From Phellopilus nigrolimitatus (Eukaryota; Basidiomycota; Agaricomycetes; Hymenochaetales; Hymenochaetaceae), in NCBI GenBank assembly GCA_021029095.1, contig JAJOHG010000007.1:620001-684000 (forward strand): a DNA stretch of 64,000 nt. The letters run 5' to 3'. Shown in pieces: positions 27,905 through 39,291 of the stretch. The notes below the pieces were generated by a model. It had not been told where the DNA came from. It did no database searches and saw only the letters and a list, made by a program, of their open reading frames with translations. The translations under genes and the position numbers were made by a program. Positions within the stretch are counted from its first letter, which is position 1; each line of letters starts with the position of its first letter.

Positions 27905-28551
27905 GCTGTGTAAGACAGCGTTACTGATATCGAATAAGAAGCCTGAAAAGCAGAACAGAGAGAGGAGGCAGCATCAACAAGTTTTGTGTCACAGATGTAT
28001 CACATATTTGATCTCGCTTGCCTTTTGCGGAAACGCGTCGGAGATTGGCGATGTGTCGCCCGTAGTGACTGCAAGAAATTCGAAAAACCAAAATCACTCT
28101 TCGATAGAGAATTCCAAGGAAAACATTTAGCGACAGTGGCTGAGCTCCTCCGCCTTGCGGTATTCCAAAGAGGTGGTCTCGCATGACTACCTAGGGTTGC
28201 ACAACTAATTTAGACATGCTCATGAGCGCAAAGCCAGCAGCCATTGCCGGACGAAGCTGTAAATTACATGTGGAATGGAATATTTAGCAGCAAACTTGAA
28301 GGGTCGACCCTCTTCTGGAATATAGAAACGGCGAACTACGGAATACAAATATCGCGAAGCTAACCTGAATTCTATTATTTTGACGGGAACAGTAGGGAGC
28401 AGTGCGTCTGTAACCAGTTCCCACGGGTAGACTTAGGGTACGCGCTGGAAAACTGAGACCACGTCGTCCATGTACAGCGAGGAGCGATTGACGACTGAAA
28501 CGACGGCGCCGACGACTACGACGATAGCTTGAGTGCGCTTGAGGAGGCTGA
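27905..28551. other. Divergent promoter region PUS1 / RING-PH-VWA gene
   Basis: About 650 nt between divergent starts. A minus-strand frame (27921-28184) shows no motif. No TATA box or clear factor site was recognised. Confidence 0.5.
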
Positions 28552-31500
28552 ATGAAGTCGTTCGCGCTCCCTTACTCGACCAAGAACAGGCCCAACATCG
28601 ATCAATCAGCACCAGCAGGTTCGCCTCTCTTGCCTAACTCGCACTCCCAGCACCACACTCCCTCGTTCCGCCCATCGTCCAAATCCCCCCAGCAGCCACA
28701 ACTCTTGGCGCCCGACGCCGACGTCGGCCACGCTCTCTGCGCGTGCGTCCAACTTTTTCAAGAACCCACTCCACATACGTTCCGGCACTTCCCTCCACTC
28801 GAACCAGTCGGCGAACTCAGCCTCCCACGACGATTCTACCCCATCAACTCACTTCGCCGACGGCCACCCTCCAATCCATCCTTACGCCGCCATGGTCGCC
28901 GCACCTGTCCCCGTCGTCTCCAATCATGACGCGGAAGATGAGAAAGAGTGCCCCGTCTGCCTCGAGCCGCTCAGCTTCAGCTTCAGATTGCCCGGCGAGA
29001 AACCCCACATCGTCCCGGACTGTGGTCACGCTCTCCATGAAGTGAGTCGTTGCATCCCTAACACAATCATTTTCTGACAATACACCCTTCAGGCCTGCTT
29101 CACTGCCGTCTACGGCCCTCCGCCCAGTCAGAACCGGTCAGGCTCATTTGCACGAAAGTCAAATCTCGGAGTTTGTGGTGTATGTCGGCGGCCCATGAAA
29201 GTGACCGATACCGACGGTGGCAAGAGCAACAGTGAGTATTTATTTGCAACTTGAACTAACACTTACAACCTCTGCTACGTAACTCATATCATCGTCTACT
29301 CAGAACTCGCTGCTCTCACCGGTATGGGAGAGCGGAACACAACTTCTCTCTATCCAGGACGTGAAGGTTCTGCTGCTGCCGCCGCCTTGCGTCGCACCCA
29401 AACTCCCCACTCGCAACCGCAGAAACCGTATGATCCCACTGAAGATGATCCCATCGAACATGTTGGGTCCATCAAATCGTCAAATTCCGGGCCGGGCGAT
29501 CAGTCTTCCTATATTGTCGCCCCAAGCATCCAAGTACGCCCAGAGTTCTCGACATTGACGCGCACGAACGAATCTAGCCAGCCCCTGACGTGTATCGTGG
29601 TAATTGAACTGCCGAGCAGACGGGTTTCGTCGCATGTTCCGGGACCAGTCATCAACGACATGTACCGAAGCCCGTCCGCGCAAGACCACCATGGAAATGG
29701 CTTCTCGCGCCATGAAACAAACGCCTCGACTCACTCTGCGGGTCGGTACACTTACAATGATGGTGCGTCTGAGACGATGAGCCGGAGGCAACAGTCGCAG
29801 GGATACAATCCGCGATCTCCCTCGCCTGAGCATCATCACCCTCGGGCGTCTGTGACGGATACGGAAATCGATGTGCCATACGAGAGCCCGCCTAAACCAA
29901 GCAACGACTCTCCATTCAAGAACATCACAGAGGATCTCCGTGCACGTATCATTGATTGGAAGGGCCATCCTTTATCGGGTCTTGGTTCTCTTCAGATGTT
30001 TGACTTATTAAGCGTTCGTCGAGATGCACTTGTCAGGGAGTTCTTTGTGTATCTTTTCAAGGAGGCTATTATCTGTGTTGAAGAGGAGAAAAAGCGCACT
30101 CTCGGCCGGTTCTTGGGTGGCGGGAACTCTAATGGCTATGAAGCGATTGGGAACGTAATAGGTGGTGCGCCTGGGAAGGGCGTGTTGAAGCTGAAAGGTC
30201 GCATTTACATTCGGCACATTAAGCAGGTCACTGACACGAGTGTCGCGGGAGAGCTGAGTCTCACCATTGATATGGAGGATGAGCGCCTCGAGTCGTTTAT
30301 CCTCATCTTTAAGGACCGCTCGAGCCTGGAGGCATGGAAAGCGAACATCGCGGGCTTTGTCGCAATGCACCATCAGACGTCACAGGGTGCCCAAATTGGC
30401 GGTCGCTCTGTAGCAACACCTGATGTTGAGGAGTTCGGAAACGGCACAGGAAATGCGAGCAAGGCGATGCGCATGCTTAGCGGGAGCACGGCGACGACAT
30501 CGAGCTCCATGGATCATGACAGTCTGCTGAACGGCAACGGCTCGATCCGCTCATCGTCGACATCGCATGGGTCTATGGGCCAAGTGGCAGGACGGATGGC
30601 GATCCACTCGCACAACAAGCTGTCTCCGTTAGGCGAGGACGATGAGCTATACTCTGCTACGTCTCCTTACGGCTCCTCCCCTACCGGTCTTGTGACGCCG
30701 CACTTGTCATCCGGTCCTTCAAACTCACTAACTCCCATCTCTCATCCTCCATTGGATCTTATTGTTGCCGTCTCTATTCCTCCTCCTACTGCGACGCCAT
30801 CGACCGCAGCGCTCAAGAACCGCGTCATCAAGAACACACTAGATTTCGTTCTTAGTTCGCTTGGACCGAAGGACCGCTTGAGCTTCGTCACCTTCGAGGT
30901 TGGTGTAGGCGGGCGCGTACGCAAGACACCATTCTTGAGTGTCGGACGTGGACAGAGCCGCGCTCGCCTGGTGTCATTTATGAACGAGATTGGCGCAGGG
31001 CGTGACAGCACGGGTGATGAATTTCTCGTGCGCGGCGCGAAAGAGGAAAAGACGGACGTGGTGACTGCCGTAAACCACGGCCTCGATGTTGTACTCCAAC
31101 GAAAGGCGCGAAATCCGGTATCGGGAATGCTGCTTGTCAGCGACGCGGCGGATAGCACGCGTCGAGCTCAGATGGACCTCGTCCTTGCGCGTGCGGAGGC
31201 TGCGAACGTGCCCATCCATTCATTTGGCTACGGGCGCTCGCACGATCCGGCGTCCCTTTGGCTGATGTCAAACCATACCGGAGGGACTTACACATTCATT
31301 AAAGATTGGTGAGTGGTCAGAGGGAGAATATACTGATTACAACTCAACTGACATCTCTGGCAGGTATAATCTACGGGATTGTTTGGCTGGCTGTGTGGGC
31401 GGTCTGATGTCGATTGGCATCCTATACCTCAAACTGCACCTGAAGATTGTTGACGGCCATCGTTTCCGCATTCGTAAAGTGTCGGGAGGCCCAAGTGCCA

Positions 31501-32406
31501 TCGTTGCGTCTGATGGACGAGATGTGGACATCGAGGTGGGCGAAGTCCGGTACGGCGAGAAAAAGGAGATGTTGATCGAGCTGGAGCTGGACAACACTGA
31601 TTCTCAAGGCCACGTTAATGGGCGTGGTGCTTCTGGGCGCGCATTGAACGCGACCGATCAGTTCGTCCAGCGCATGGGGCTTGATTCTCTGTCTTTGGAG
31701 GACTCTGTGGACTTCGCTGACGGGATGATGGACCGCATGATTGACGAAGTGCCCGTATTCGAGGTCGACGGCTCATTTTTCGATCCTGCGGCGACGAAGC
31801 ATGTCTCACGCCTCGCTCACCCTGTCCTGCTCACAATTACGCTCATGCCCGCGGTGGGGAGCCGCCCGCGCACACCTGCGCAGGGCTCGGACCCCGTGAT
31901 TCTCCGTCGCAGGATGGAGCTCCTTGCGTCGGACATGATTACGCGTGCGCTTGTGCTCGTATCGCGCAAGAATTATCCGCAGGCGGCGAAGATTTTGGGC
32001 GAGACGCGGCGCATTCTGCACACCGTCCTCCAGAGTATTTCGCAGACCCTTCCCCCGCCTGGGCAGAATGGCAATTCCATGAGGAACCGCAAGGAAATCC
32101 TTACTATGTCTGCTGTGCGTGCGCTCCAGGCCGTTCTTACGGATCTGCAGGTTCTCGCGGAGGCGCTTGAGGATAATGTGGATGTCTTTGCGCACGACCA
32201 GCGCAATTTCGGTGCCCAACAGGTCTGTTTTTCTCTATTTATCTTCAATTCTGCGCTTGCATATTGAGGCGACTTTCATCTAGGCTATGATCCTGCGTGA
32301 CCAGAAGAGCTGGAGCGGTAGAACTCCGACCGAAAAGCTGTTCTGGTCCTCGGATAACTCTATCGAGCTGGTATCTCGAAGCACCGATTGGGTTGCAAGT
32401 GATTAA
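28552..32406 (+). CDS. RING-PH-VWA scaffold protein (Far1/Ste5-like)
   Basis: Probably a pheromone/MAPK-pathway scaffold or cell-polarity ubiquitin-ligase-like protein, judged by architecture. Firm exons are 28892-29041 (extending upstream), 29093-29231, 29304-31308, 31364-32222 and 32284-32406, giving 1091 residues from the ATG at 28892. A RING-H2 finger opens the protein (CPVCLEPL, CGHALHEACF, CGVCRRPM), then comes a serine-rich linker, a PH domain around GVLKLKGRIYIRHIKQV to LEAWKANIAGFV, and a VWA domain from PLDLIVAVSIPPP through LSFVTFEVG and GMLLVSDAADS. The 5' end is unsettled. A frame starting at 28552 (MKSFALPYSTKNR) can be joined through a 40-nt intron (28723-28762), or a frame switch occurs near 28640-28720, because the sequence upstream of 28892 (NFFKNPLHIRSGTS) is coding-like. 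The ring-PH-VWA order matches fungal Far1/Ste5 proteins; ortholog assignment is inference. Confidence 0.85.
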
Positions 32407-33821
32407 TGCCCTTTAAATTCGATGACTTCTTTCATCTTTGCCTTCATTATTCCTCAATCACTATTCCTCAGAAACGATCCCGAGGAACTTCTCACTCGTT
32501 CCTTCGCTTGTTATTATTTCCCATTTTCACTTTTTGTTATCGTTACTGCTTTCCGTCTATACCGGTACCTGTAATCTAGCTCTCGCTCGTTTCCTTTTCT
32601 CTCTGTTCCGTTCGTTTTTCTCGTCTTCGTCTTTCTCACGGCGTCAGGCGCGCAAATATGCTACAGCTCCTCAGTACCTTTCCCCTCCCTTCTGGCGCAC
32701 GAATTGTGACTGACTTATTGCGACCCCAGCACCTGATGGCTTTGGGTGCTTTCCTTTCCTTGATTTGTTTTTCTCCCGGCCAGAAGGTGTAAACCTAACA
32801 GGATTTTTTTTGTTGCCTACGTACTTTAGAGAGAGACTAGCAGACAGCCTGGTTGTTAATTATGTCGGAACGTATGCTTATGCGGCTTTGGATTGATTTG
32901 CCCGTCGTGTGTACGGAAGCTCATAGTTTGCAGATTTTATTAGTTTCGAGTTCTACAGGGAAAGTGCCGAAAAAGAAGACCAGCACAAAGAAGATCGGCT
33001 CAGATGCCACGCGTACTCTAATTTCAGGCACCTCCTGTTTCAGGTACACTTCTCAGCTCAGCCCTGCACTATCCTGCATCCTGCACTAACTTTTAAACTG
33101 TCTTCTTATTGCGCTGAGAGCATTGTGCTTTCACAACTGACCAACAGACGTGCAATCATCGAAAACACGGTGGGTGTCTTCAGAGAATGAATATATTTAT
33201 TCGATTCCAAAATAACTGAAACGCTTCTGGTTTTGAGGTTTGTTCCCCGCGGTCGTTCAAGATGCCAATAATACTTTGCGGCTGCGAGGGGTGGCTGTGT
33301 CTGTTTGTTTTGCGTTTTATCACCGACTCTTTGGACTCCTTCCGCTGGGATCCTTCATGTCTTGCACACTCAGAATCCGAAATTACTGATTGCACAAACC
33401 AAATGGTTGCAGTCATTATATACTATCATTTGCTGCTTTTGAATTCTCATCCAACACTTTTCCGATTATCACTACGCCACATCCTGCTTATACTTAATCA
33501 AATTTCATGTAACCAAAAGTTCCTTAGAATTGAACTTATTTTTACAGCGCAGGAGATACAAATTGAGAGGATCAGAACTTGGTGCAATGTTCGAAAAGGG
33601 ACATGATATTACGTAATATGTAACCGAAGTTGGACTCACAGACGGCACGTGCGGGCTTTGCCGGCCATCGAATACGGCCAAGCCCTTCACGGCTCGTCGT
33701 TGGGCACGACAACGACGACACGGCAACGACGTTAACCGCTTTTTGCTGCCGCTGGTCAGTGAACTTCTGGACAGCATCGAATAGCACTTTTCTGACACTG
33801 CAGATCATTAGAGGCGGAGAG
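32407..33821. other. Intergenic region between scaffold gene and Zds gene
   Basis: AT-rich 3' region then the Zds promoter. A GGCACGTGCG E-box lies near 33645. In-frame ATG at 33630 could extend the Zds protein by 64 residues, but that leader has no recognisable features. Confidence 0.5.
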
Positions 33822-36692
33822 ATGCAACAGCCCTCGCAAATGACTATCGAGCGTGAATTTGAAGCTCTGCTGGACATCAAGCGGCGCTCCACGACGCAGG
33901 GCGGCCCCGGCGCACTCATCCTCGACCCCGACCTCCCTGCACAACACTCCCCGACGGCGACTGCGCCACTTTCTCCCCAGGCGTGGACGACTGGTGATGG
34001 CCCGGCGTCACCCACACGTGGTCGCGAGGATGAGTCCAACGGCGGGGATGGCGACGCTTCCTCAGACGACCCATTCCACCTCTTTTGGGTTCCCGCGCAC
34101 CTGCACCCAGAGCTCGCGCCAAGCGAATTCAGAGCATTTCTGAAGGAACATGCAACGACACCGCCTTCGGACAGCTTAACGACAGCGGCGACGGCGCTGA
34201 ACCGATCGAGCTCGTCGACCTCTAATCTCGGACGAAAACGATCTATGCTCAGCAGGCAATACAAGCCTCGCGACAACGACCGCGTGGAAGAAGAGCATGT
34301 TGTGCCACTGCTGAGGAAAAAGAGTATATATGCAAACGAAGGTCCACAGCTTACCATCAGCGATTTGCAAAAGCTGGAGGAATTAGCAGACGAGGCATCG
34401 AAAAGTGATGATCCCACGAAGCTGAGAAAGGTTCTTCGTAGAAGTATGAGTCTCAACGTCGCCCCTTCCTGTGAGGATTTCTCTTAATCTGACGGGCGTG
34501 TCCAAGTGCTGACTTATTGCTAATGTATACGATGCTGGTTGTTAGTCCTCGACCAGATGGATGATGTGCCTGATTCAACAGATGACGCAGATGCTCCCAT
34601 TATTGTACCTCCACCTAATCAAATCCTGCGCCGTGCTGCGCGCACAAAGATCCGCAAGCCAAACCTCGTGGGTGACGGAGGCGGACATCGATTTCCTGCC
34701 TCGCGAAAGAAATCGGTCGGGCGCTCGGCTACCGTTGACGTCGTCGCGACTAGCCCGACTGACTCCAGCGGCCATGGAGAAACAGAGCCCTTTTCTTTGC
34801 CTATCTTTCCCACTCGAAAGGCACAGGAGGAACCTGAGGAATCCTTGGAGAACAAGCGACTTACTTACACTGAGGAGAGCTCAATTTTTGATGCGTATGC
34901 GGATAGCCCAGAAGAGGAGATTTCACCCATTTCCTTCAAAGTCATTTCTCCGCCATCTGCTCATGCTGGTCCCGATAGTTCTACTGGTCCGCGGCCTTCG
35001 ATCCCATATATTCCCGAGGCCAGCCCTTCACCTCAACAACCTTCCTCGCAAGTGCATACTGTGCCAATCCTTCACCAGCCTCAGCCCAAGCGCCATCTTT
35101 CTCCCGCACTCAAACAAGAGCAGCTTTCTATTCAACAGCAACAACCATCACGCACACCGTCGCCCGAAGCGACTTCGTCCTCGTTTGACATGCAGCGCCC
35201 AGATTCGCGGTCTTCCGCGACTTCCGAGGCTCCTTCACACCATAGTGTCTCGTCAATGTCGGCCGCAGAGAAGCGAAAGGAGAAGGAGAAGAAGAGCCTC
35301 TGGCGAAAAGTTGGTGGCGACAAGAACGGAAAGAAAGCTGTGAAGGATAAGGACACGCAGAAAGAACGGGAAAAGGAGAAGGACAGCGGTTTCTTCGGTT
35401 CTTTGTTTGGAGGAAAGAAAAAGCATGAGGAGCAGACGCCTAACAGTCACGGAGGAGGGTCTGGTCCTGCAGCTGCCGCAGCACTACTTGGAGCTTCGAA
35501 GACTAACAAAGCTTACTCTCCATCGATATCACCCCAGCTTGGGAACCCGTACGCTCGATACCCGATTCACGTTGAACGAGCGGTATACAGGCTGAGCCAT
35601 ATCAAGCTCGCCAATCCGAGACGTCCTCTGTACGAGCAGGTTCTGATCAGTAACCTCATGTTCTGGTACCTTGGTGTCATCAACAAGTCGAACCAGGGTC
35701 CTGGGCAGAGTCAAGCCCAGCAAGCTCAAGGACAGACAAATGGACCTCAGACTGGTCAAGGGCAACCACATGATACCGCGCAGACGCCCCCGGCAACAGG
35801 CGCGGAGAAAGAGCATCTAGAGAGAGAGCAGCGGGAGCGAGAAGATCGAGAGAAAGTGGAGAGGGAGCGGGTCGAGCAGAAGGAGAGGGAACAGCGCCGA
35901 GAGCCGCGGCGTTTGACGAAGCAACCCACGTCTGGATCCTCGACGTCCACCGGCCGACGCGCAGAGATGCCCGTCAAGGGTCCGCAGTATCACCTGCAGA
36001 GCCAAGTTATCGAGCAGGAGTATAGTTCGGTACCGGGCCCTGCGCCATTAGTGCGGACGACGTCTGCCCCGACGACGGGTCCGCCGGTGTCGCAGGGATA
36101 CAACGGTGGATACTCACAACACTCGCTCCCAGTGCAGACACCGAAACAGCCGCAGCAGCCAGCGTATTCACAGCCAAACGGGGGCCAGAACTATCACTAT
36201 GGAAGATCGGGAAGCATGGATTCAGCGGGTGTGCAGTCTCAGCCATCTTCGCCGAATTTGCCTCCAGGTGCGATGGCTCCGCTCCCTACGAATGAGCAAC
36301 TTTGGTTGGCTTCGCAGTCATCGTCCAAATCCCCGCCGCGAAGTACGTCGTCAACGGCACCCTCTCACTCGTATTCCCAAAGCTCCGATTACTCCCACAG
36401 CCAGCAGCCGCCTCGGTCGGCTCGGTCGCCGCCTCCAAACCACCATTACTCAAATAACGAGTGGGAGCGTAACGGCACGGTAGACGGGTCTGGAGGAGGA
36501 AAGACTCCTGTCCGTTCGCTATCTGCAAACGCGGCTTCTCCTCCACCAAACCTTGTGCACCAAGGACACCACAGCGGCGGTCTCAAGAAAAAGGTTGCGA
36601 GTGCGAGCGCGGGTTCTCTCGACCGGCGCCAGCGGACGAGCGAGGAAGAGGATGTGCCACTCGCCATCTGGCAACAGCAGCGGCGCAAATGA
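33822..36692 (+). CDS. Zds1/Zds2-type protein with Zds_C domain (PP2A-Cdc55 regulator)
   Basis: In yeasts Zds proteins bind PP2A-Cdc55 through the conserved C-terminal domain and influence mitotic entry, polarity and mRNA export. Two exons: 33822-34470 and 34546-36692, giving 931 residues. The Zds_C core is at about residues 555-600: YPIHVERAVYRLSHIKLANP followed by RRPLYEQVLISNLMFWYL. Unlike yeast Zds, a long low-complexity region follows it (Q-, S- and P-rich, plus an EREQREREDREKVERERVEQ-type charged helix). The N-terminal part has FEALLDIKRRST and PFHLFWVPAHLHPELAPSEF, blocks I associate with fungal Zds homologues. A lysine-rich stretch (KRKEKEKKSLWRKVGGDKNG) precedes the domain. Start chosen at 33822; an upstream in-frame ATG exists at 33630. 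Confidence 0.85.
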
Positions 36693-39291
36693 CTGAGCGC
36701 TTTTTTCTCTCTCGCACTTTTTTTCTGTTTTATCTCACGCATCTAAGGACACAGAAGTAATTATTCAATTCCTTCTTCTGTCGGCTACCTCACGACCGCA
36801 ATGTCTCAACTCACTCCTTGTTAACCATTGCATGTTTCGTTCTTACATTGCTTTCTCGTTCATTGGCATTCGTGCCTTTAAATCACCTTGGGACCGGACG
36901 CGCATGGCGCTTGTGCAAGTCTATTTTCTTTTTAATGTCGAAGTCGGACACTGTTCAGTATGCATACCTTCGAACGCTGTATTTTTCAAGCTGTACAAGA
37001 GGAGGATTTTCTGAAGAATCAATTGCTACGCAAGGATATGTTTCACAATCTCGTTGTGTGGATTAAAGTCCTGCACGAGGTCTTTGACGGCAGAAGTAAA
37101 GTACGAGGGCATCTAGAGCTTATTAAGAAGCGTTGATCAAAGCCGGTTTTGAGGGGAAGGAGTTTATGGCTCACTTTCTCGTCGTCGAGCAATAGATTAA
37201 AAAACTTGATAAAAAAATCAGACAGAACCACCCGACTCCGACGCACGTCTGATCGACTTGAGGATGCTCCCCAGGCGAGTATGGTGAGTACGACTCTTAC
37301 AGCTCTATGATGTTATTATGTAAGTCTTCCCATCATGCTCTATCGCGTCGCGTTCGAGAAAGAGAACCCCGCAATGATGGCAGCGCCGCTCTCCTTGCTC
37401 GGTACGGAACTTCGTCGATCGATCTGCACATCAGCGACCTTCCCGCTCGACATCCCACACTCCAACTCCAGCCGCGCCGCTTCACGACCTCATACCTCCT
37501 CGTGCACCCCGCGCATGCGGTCGCTGCGCTTGCGATGCTCCTTTACCAAAAAAGAAAGAAGAAAAAAAAAACTGCGCTTGAGAAAGTGCGTGCGACACGC
37601 GCTGGCGAGCTCTAATCCGGGACTAGACGCGTCGAAGCCGGCACGCTAATTAACAACGTTGTCACTGGGCCAACCTCCCAGCGCGTCAATGACGCGACGT
37701 CATCACGTGATGTAACTTCCTTAGCACCTGATATTGATCTTCGGCAATGAGATATGGTTTAAACATCCTGACAAATGAGTTTCGTCAAAGCAGCACCCAA
37801 CAGTGTAATTTCTTCCTCAGCCGAAGACTTTGTCGAGTCCCATAGGTATTTCGAAGACTAGTTTAATGGTTTTGTTCAGGACAAAGAACATCATTGAAGC
37901 AAACCTATGCATGGTGGAACGAGCCAGGCTTCTCCGTTTATCTATTTCTCATGCACGGCGTCTGCAACATTATACCGACCGGGAAGGCACGTTAGAATGG
38001 CAACAGCACAAGACTTTAAAAGGATCCTGGGGATTCTTCGTGGTTTTGTGGTGCTCGGTTGCTTACATCTTCCGCTCTGCGAGCTGACCCGACCGTTTCC
38101 TTGTATACAATCATCAGCGGTGCGTCCGATTGGTTTTCGGTATCTCAATTGTTACACGGGCGGGAAAGCCTTAGTTGAACCTTGCGGATTCTTTATTTTC
38201 CGAATTTCATTTCTCAGCAGGAGCGGGAATTTTGGCGGCTCAATGCCGGGTTTTGTGGGGAATTCGGCGGCCGTGCTTGCTTTGCAGCGTGTCGGTACTT
38301 TTATAACTTCAATCAACGCGGCTTACTATTCAATCGAGATTTTAGTTAAGCTTCAACACTGAAACTCCTCTTGGTACACGGTCTGTGTTCGCTCATTATG
38401 GCGAGATCATGATGAGGAATGTACAAGCACGTCATCTAATGAAGCGCAGATAACATCAAGTGTTACAACAAGAGCGCTACGCAGACAGGAGAAGCGGTGC
38501 TTACAAGGATTACTTACGCCCAAGCCGTTTTGCGGATCCGCACATGAAGAATGCCGGACTGATGAGGACCGAGTCTCTGTTCCTTTTTATTTTATTTTAA
38601 CATCGTCAAATACATTGCCATGCACGAGAGCCGTCCATCCCTGTTTGCGACCTGTATTGGAATTGAAGCCTCGGAGTCAGTCCCACTGAAAGCAGGCTAT
38701 GAACTCAGATGTGTGGGGAGTTTCCAGAGGTGTCAGGGCAGGTGGACTGTACTGAATCATGTGTTCCTGTATAGGATGACAAAGTGATGCCGATGATGGG
38801 TTTCAGACTGCATTGTGTGCGACATGGCGCAGCGTAAACAGATAAAGATAGAATGGTTGTCTTGACTAGATAAAATCGTCCATTTAGTTTTTCTTCTTGG
38901 ATGGAGAGGACGAATAGAAATAAGAGCTCATTTACGAAGGAAGCAGAAACGTGCTTCGTCATCACTGCGGTCTCCGGCGTGGTCAGCTATTTAGCACGTT
39001 CGCCCTTGCCAACGACGTGCTCGAAGAGGACCACCGACGACAGTCTCTTTTCCCTACTCCCATCTTTGCGCTGGCGCTTCGTCCTACCTTCATTTTCAAA
39101 AGTAAGCCACCAAGCCACCAATTTATCATTGCGTCTGCATCGGATTTTGTCAGCTTGCTTAGAGTTTGCCTTTGTATCATCAGTCATTTTACGTGTCTCA
39201 ATCCCACGAAACACCGGCTGGTCCTCGCAAGTATTTCTGCTGAGCTATCCGCTCTCCATCTCGGCTTCGTCTTTGCCCCTTGTCCACCACC
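36693..39291. other. 2.6-kb intergenic region between Zds and CCC2
   Basis: No gene is supported. A perfect TCACGTGA palindrome at 37703-37710 directly follows a GACGTCAT CRE-like motif, the only strong regulatory-looking site. Open frames at 37307-37649 are GC-rich and unrelated to known motifs. The last 200 nt are pyrimidine-rich and likely form the CCC2 promoter. Confidence 0.5.

Noticed and set aside
33572..34456. Long minus-strand open frame opposite the Zds gene
   Set aside because: It is serine- and cysteine-rich shadow coding of the Zds exon; no motif, no introns, no start context.
37307..37649. Two overlapping GC-rich frames between Zds and CCC2
   Set aside because: No recognised domain, a poly-lysine end derived from an A-rich run, and no supporting intron pattern.
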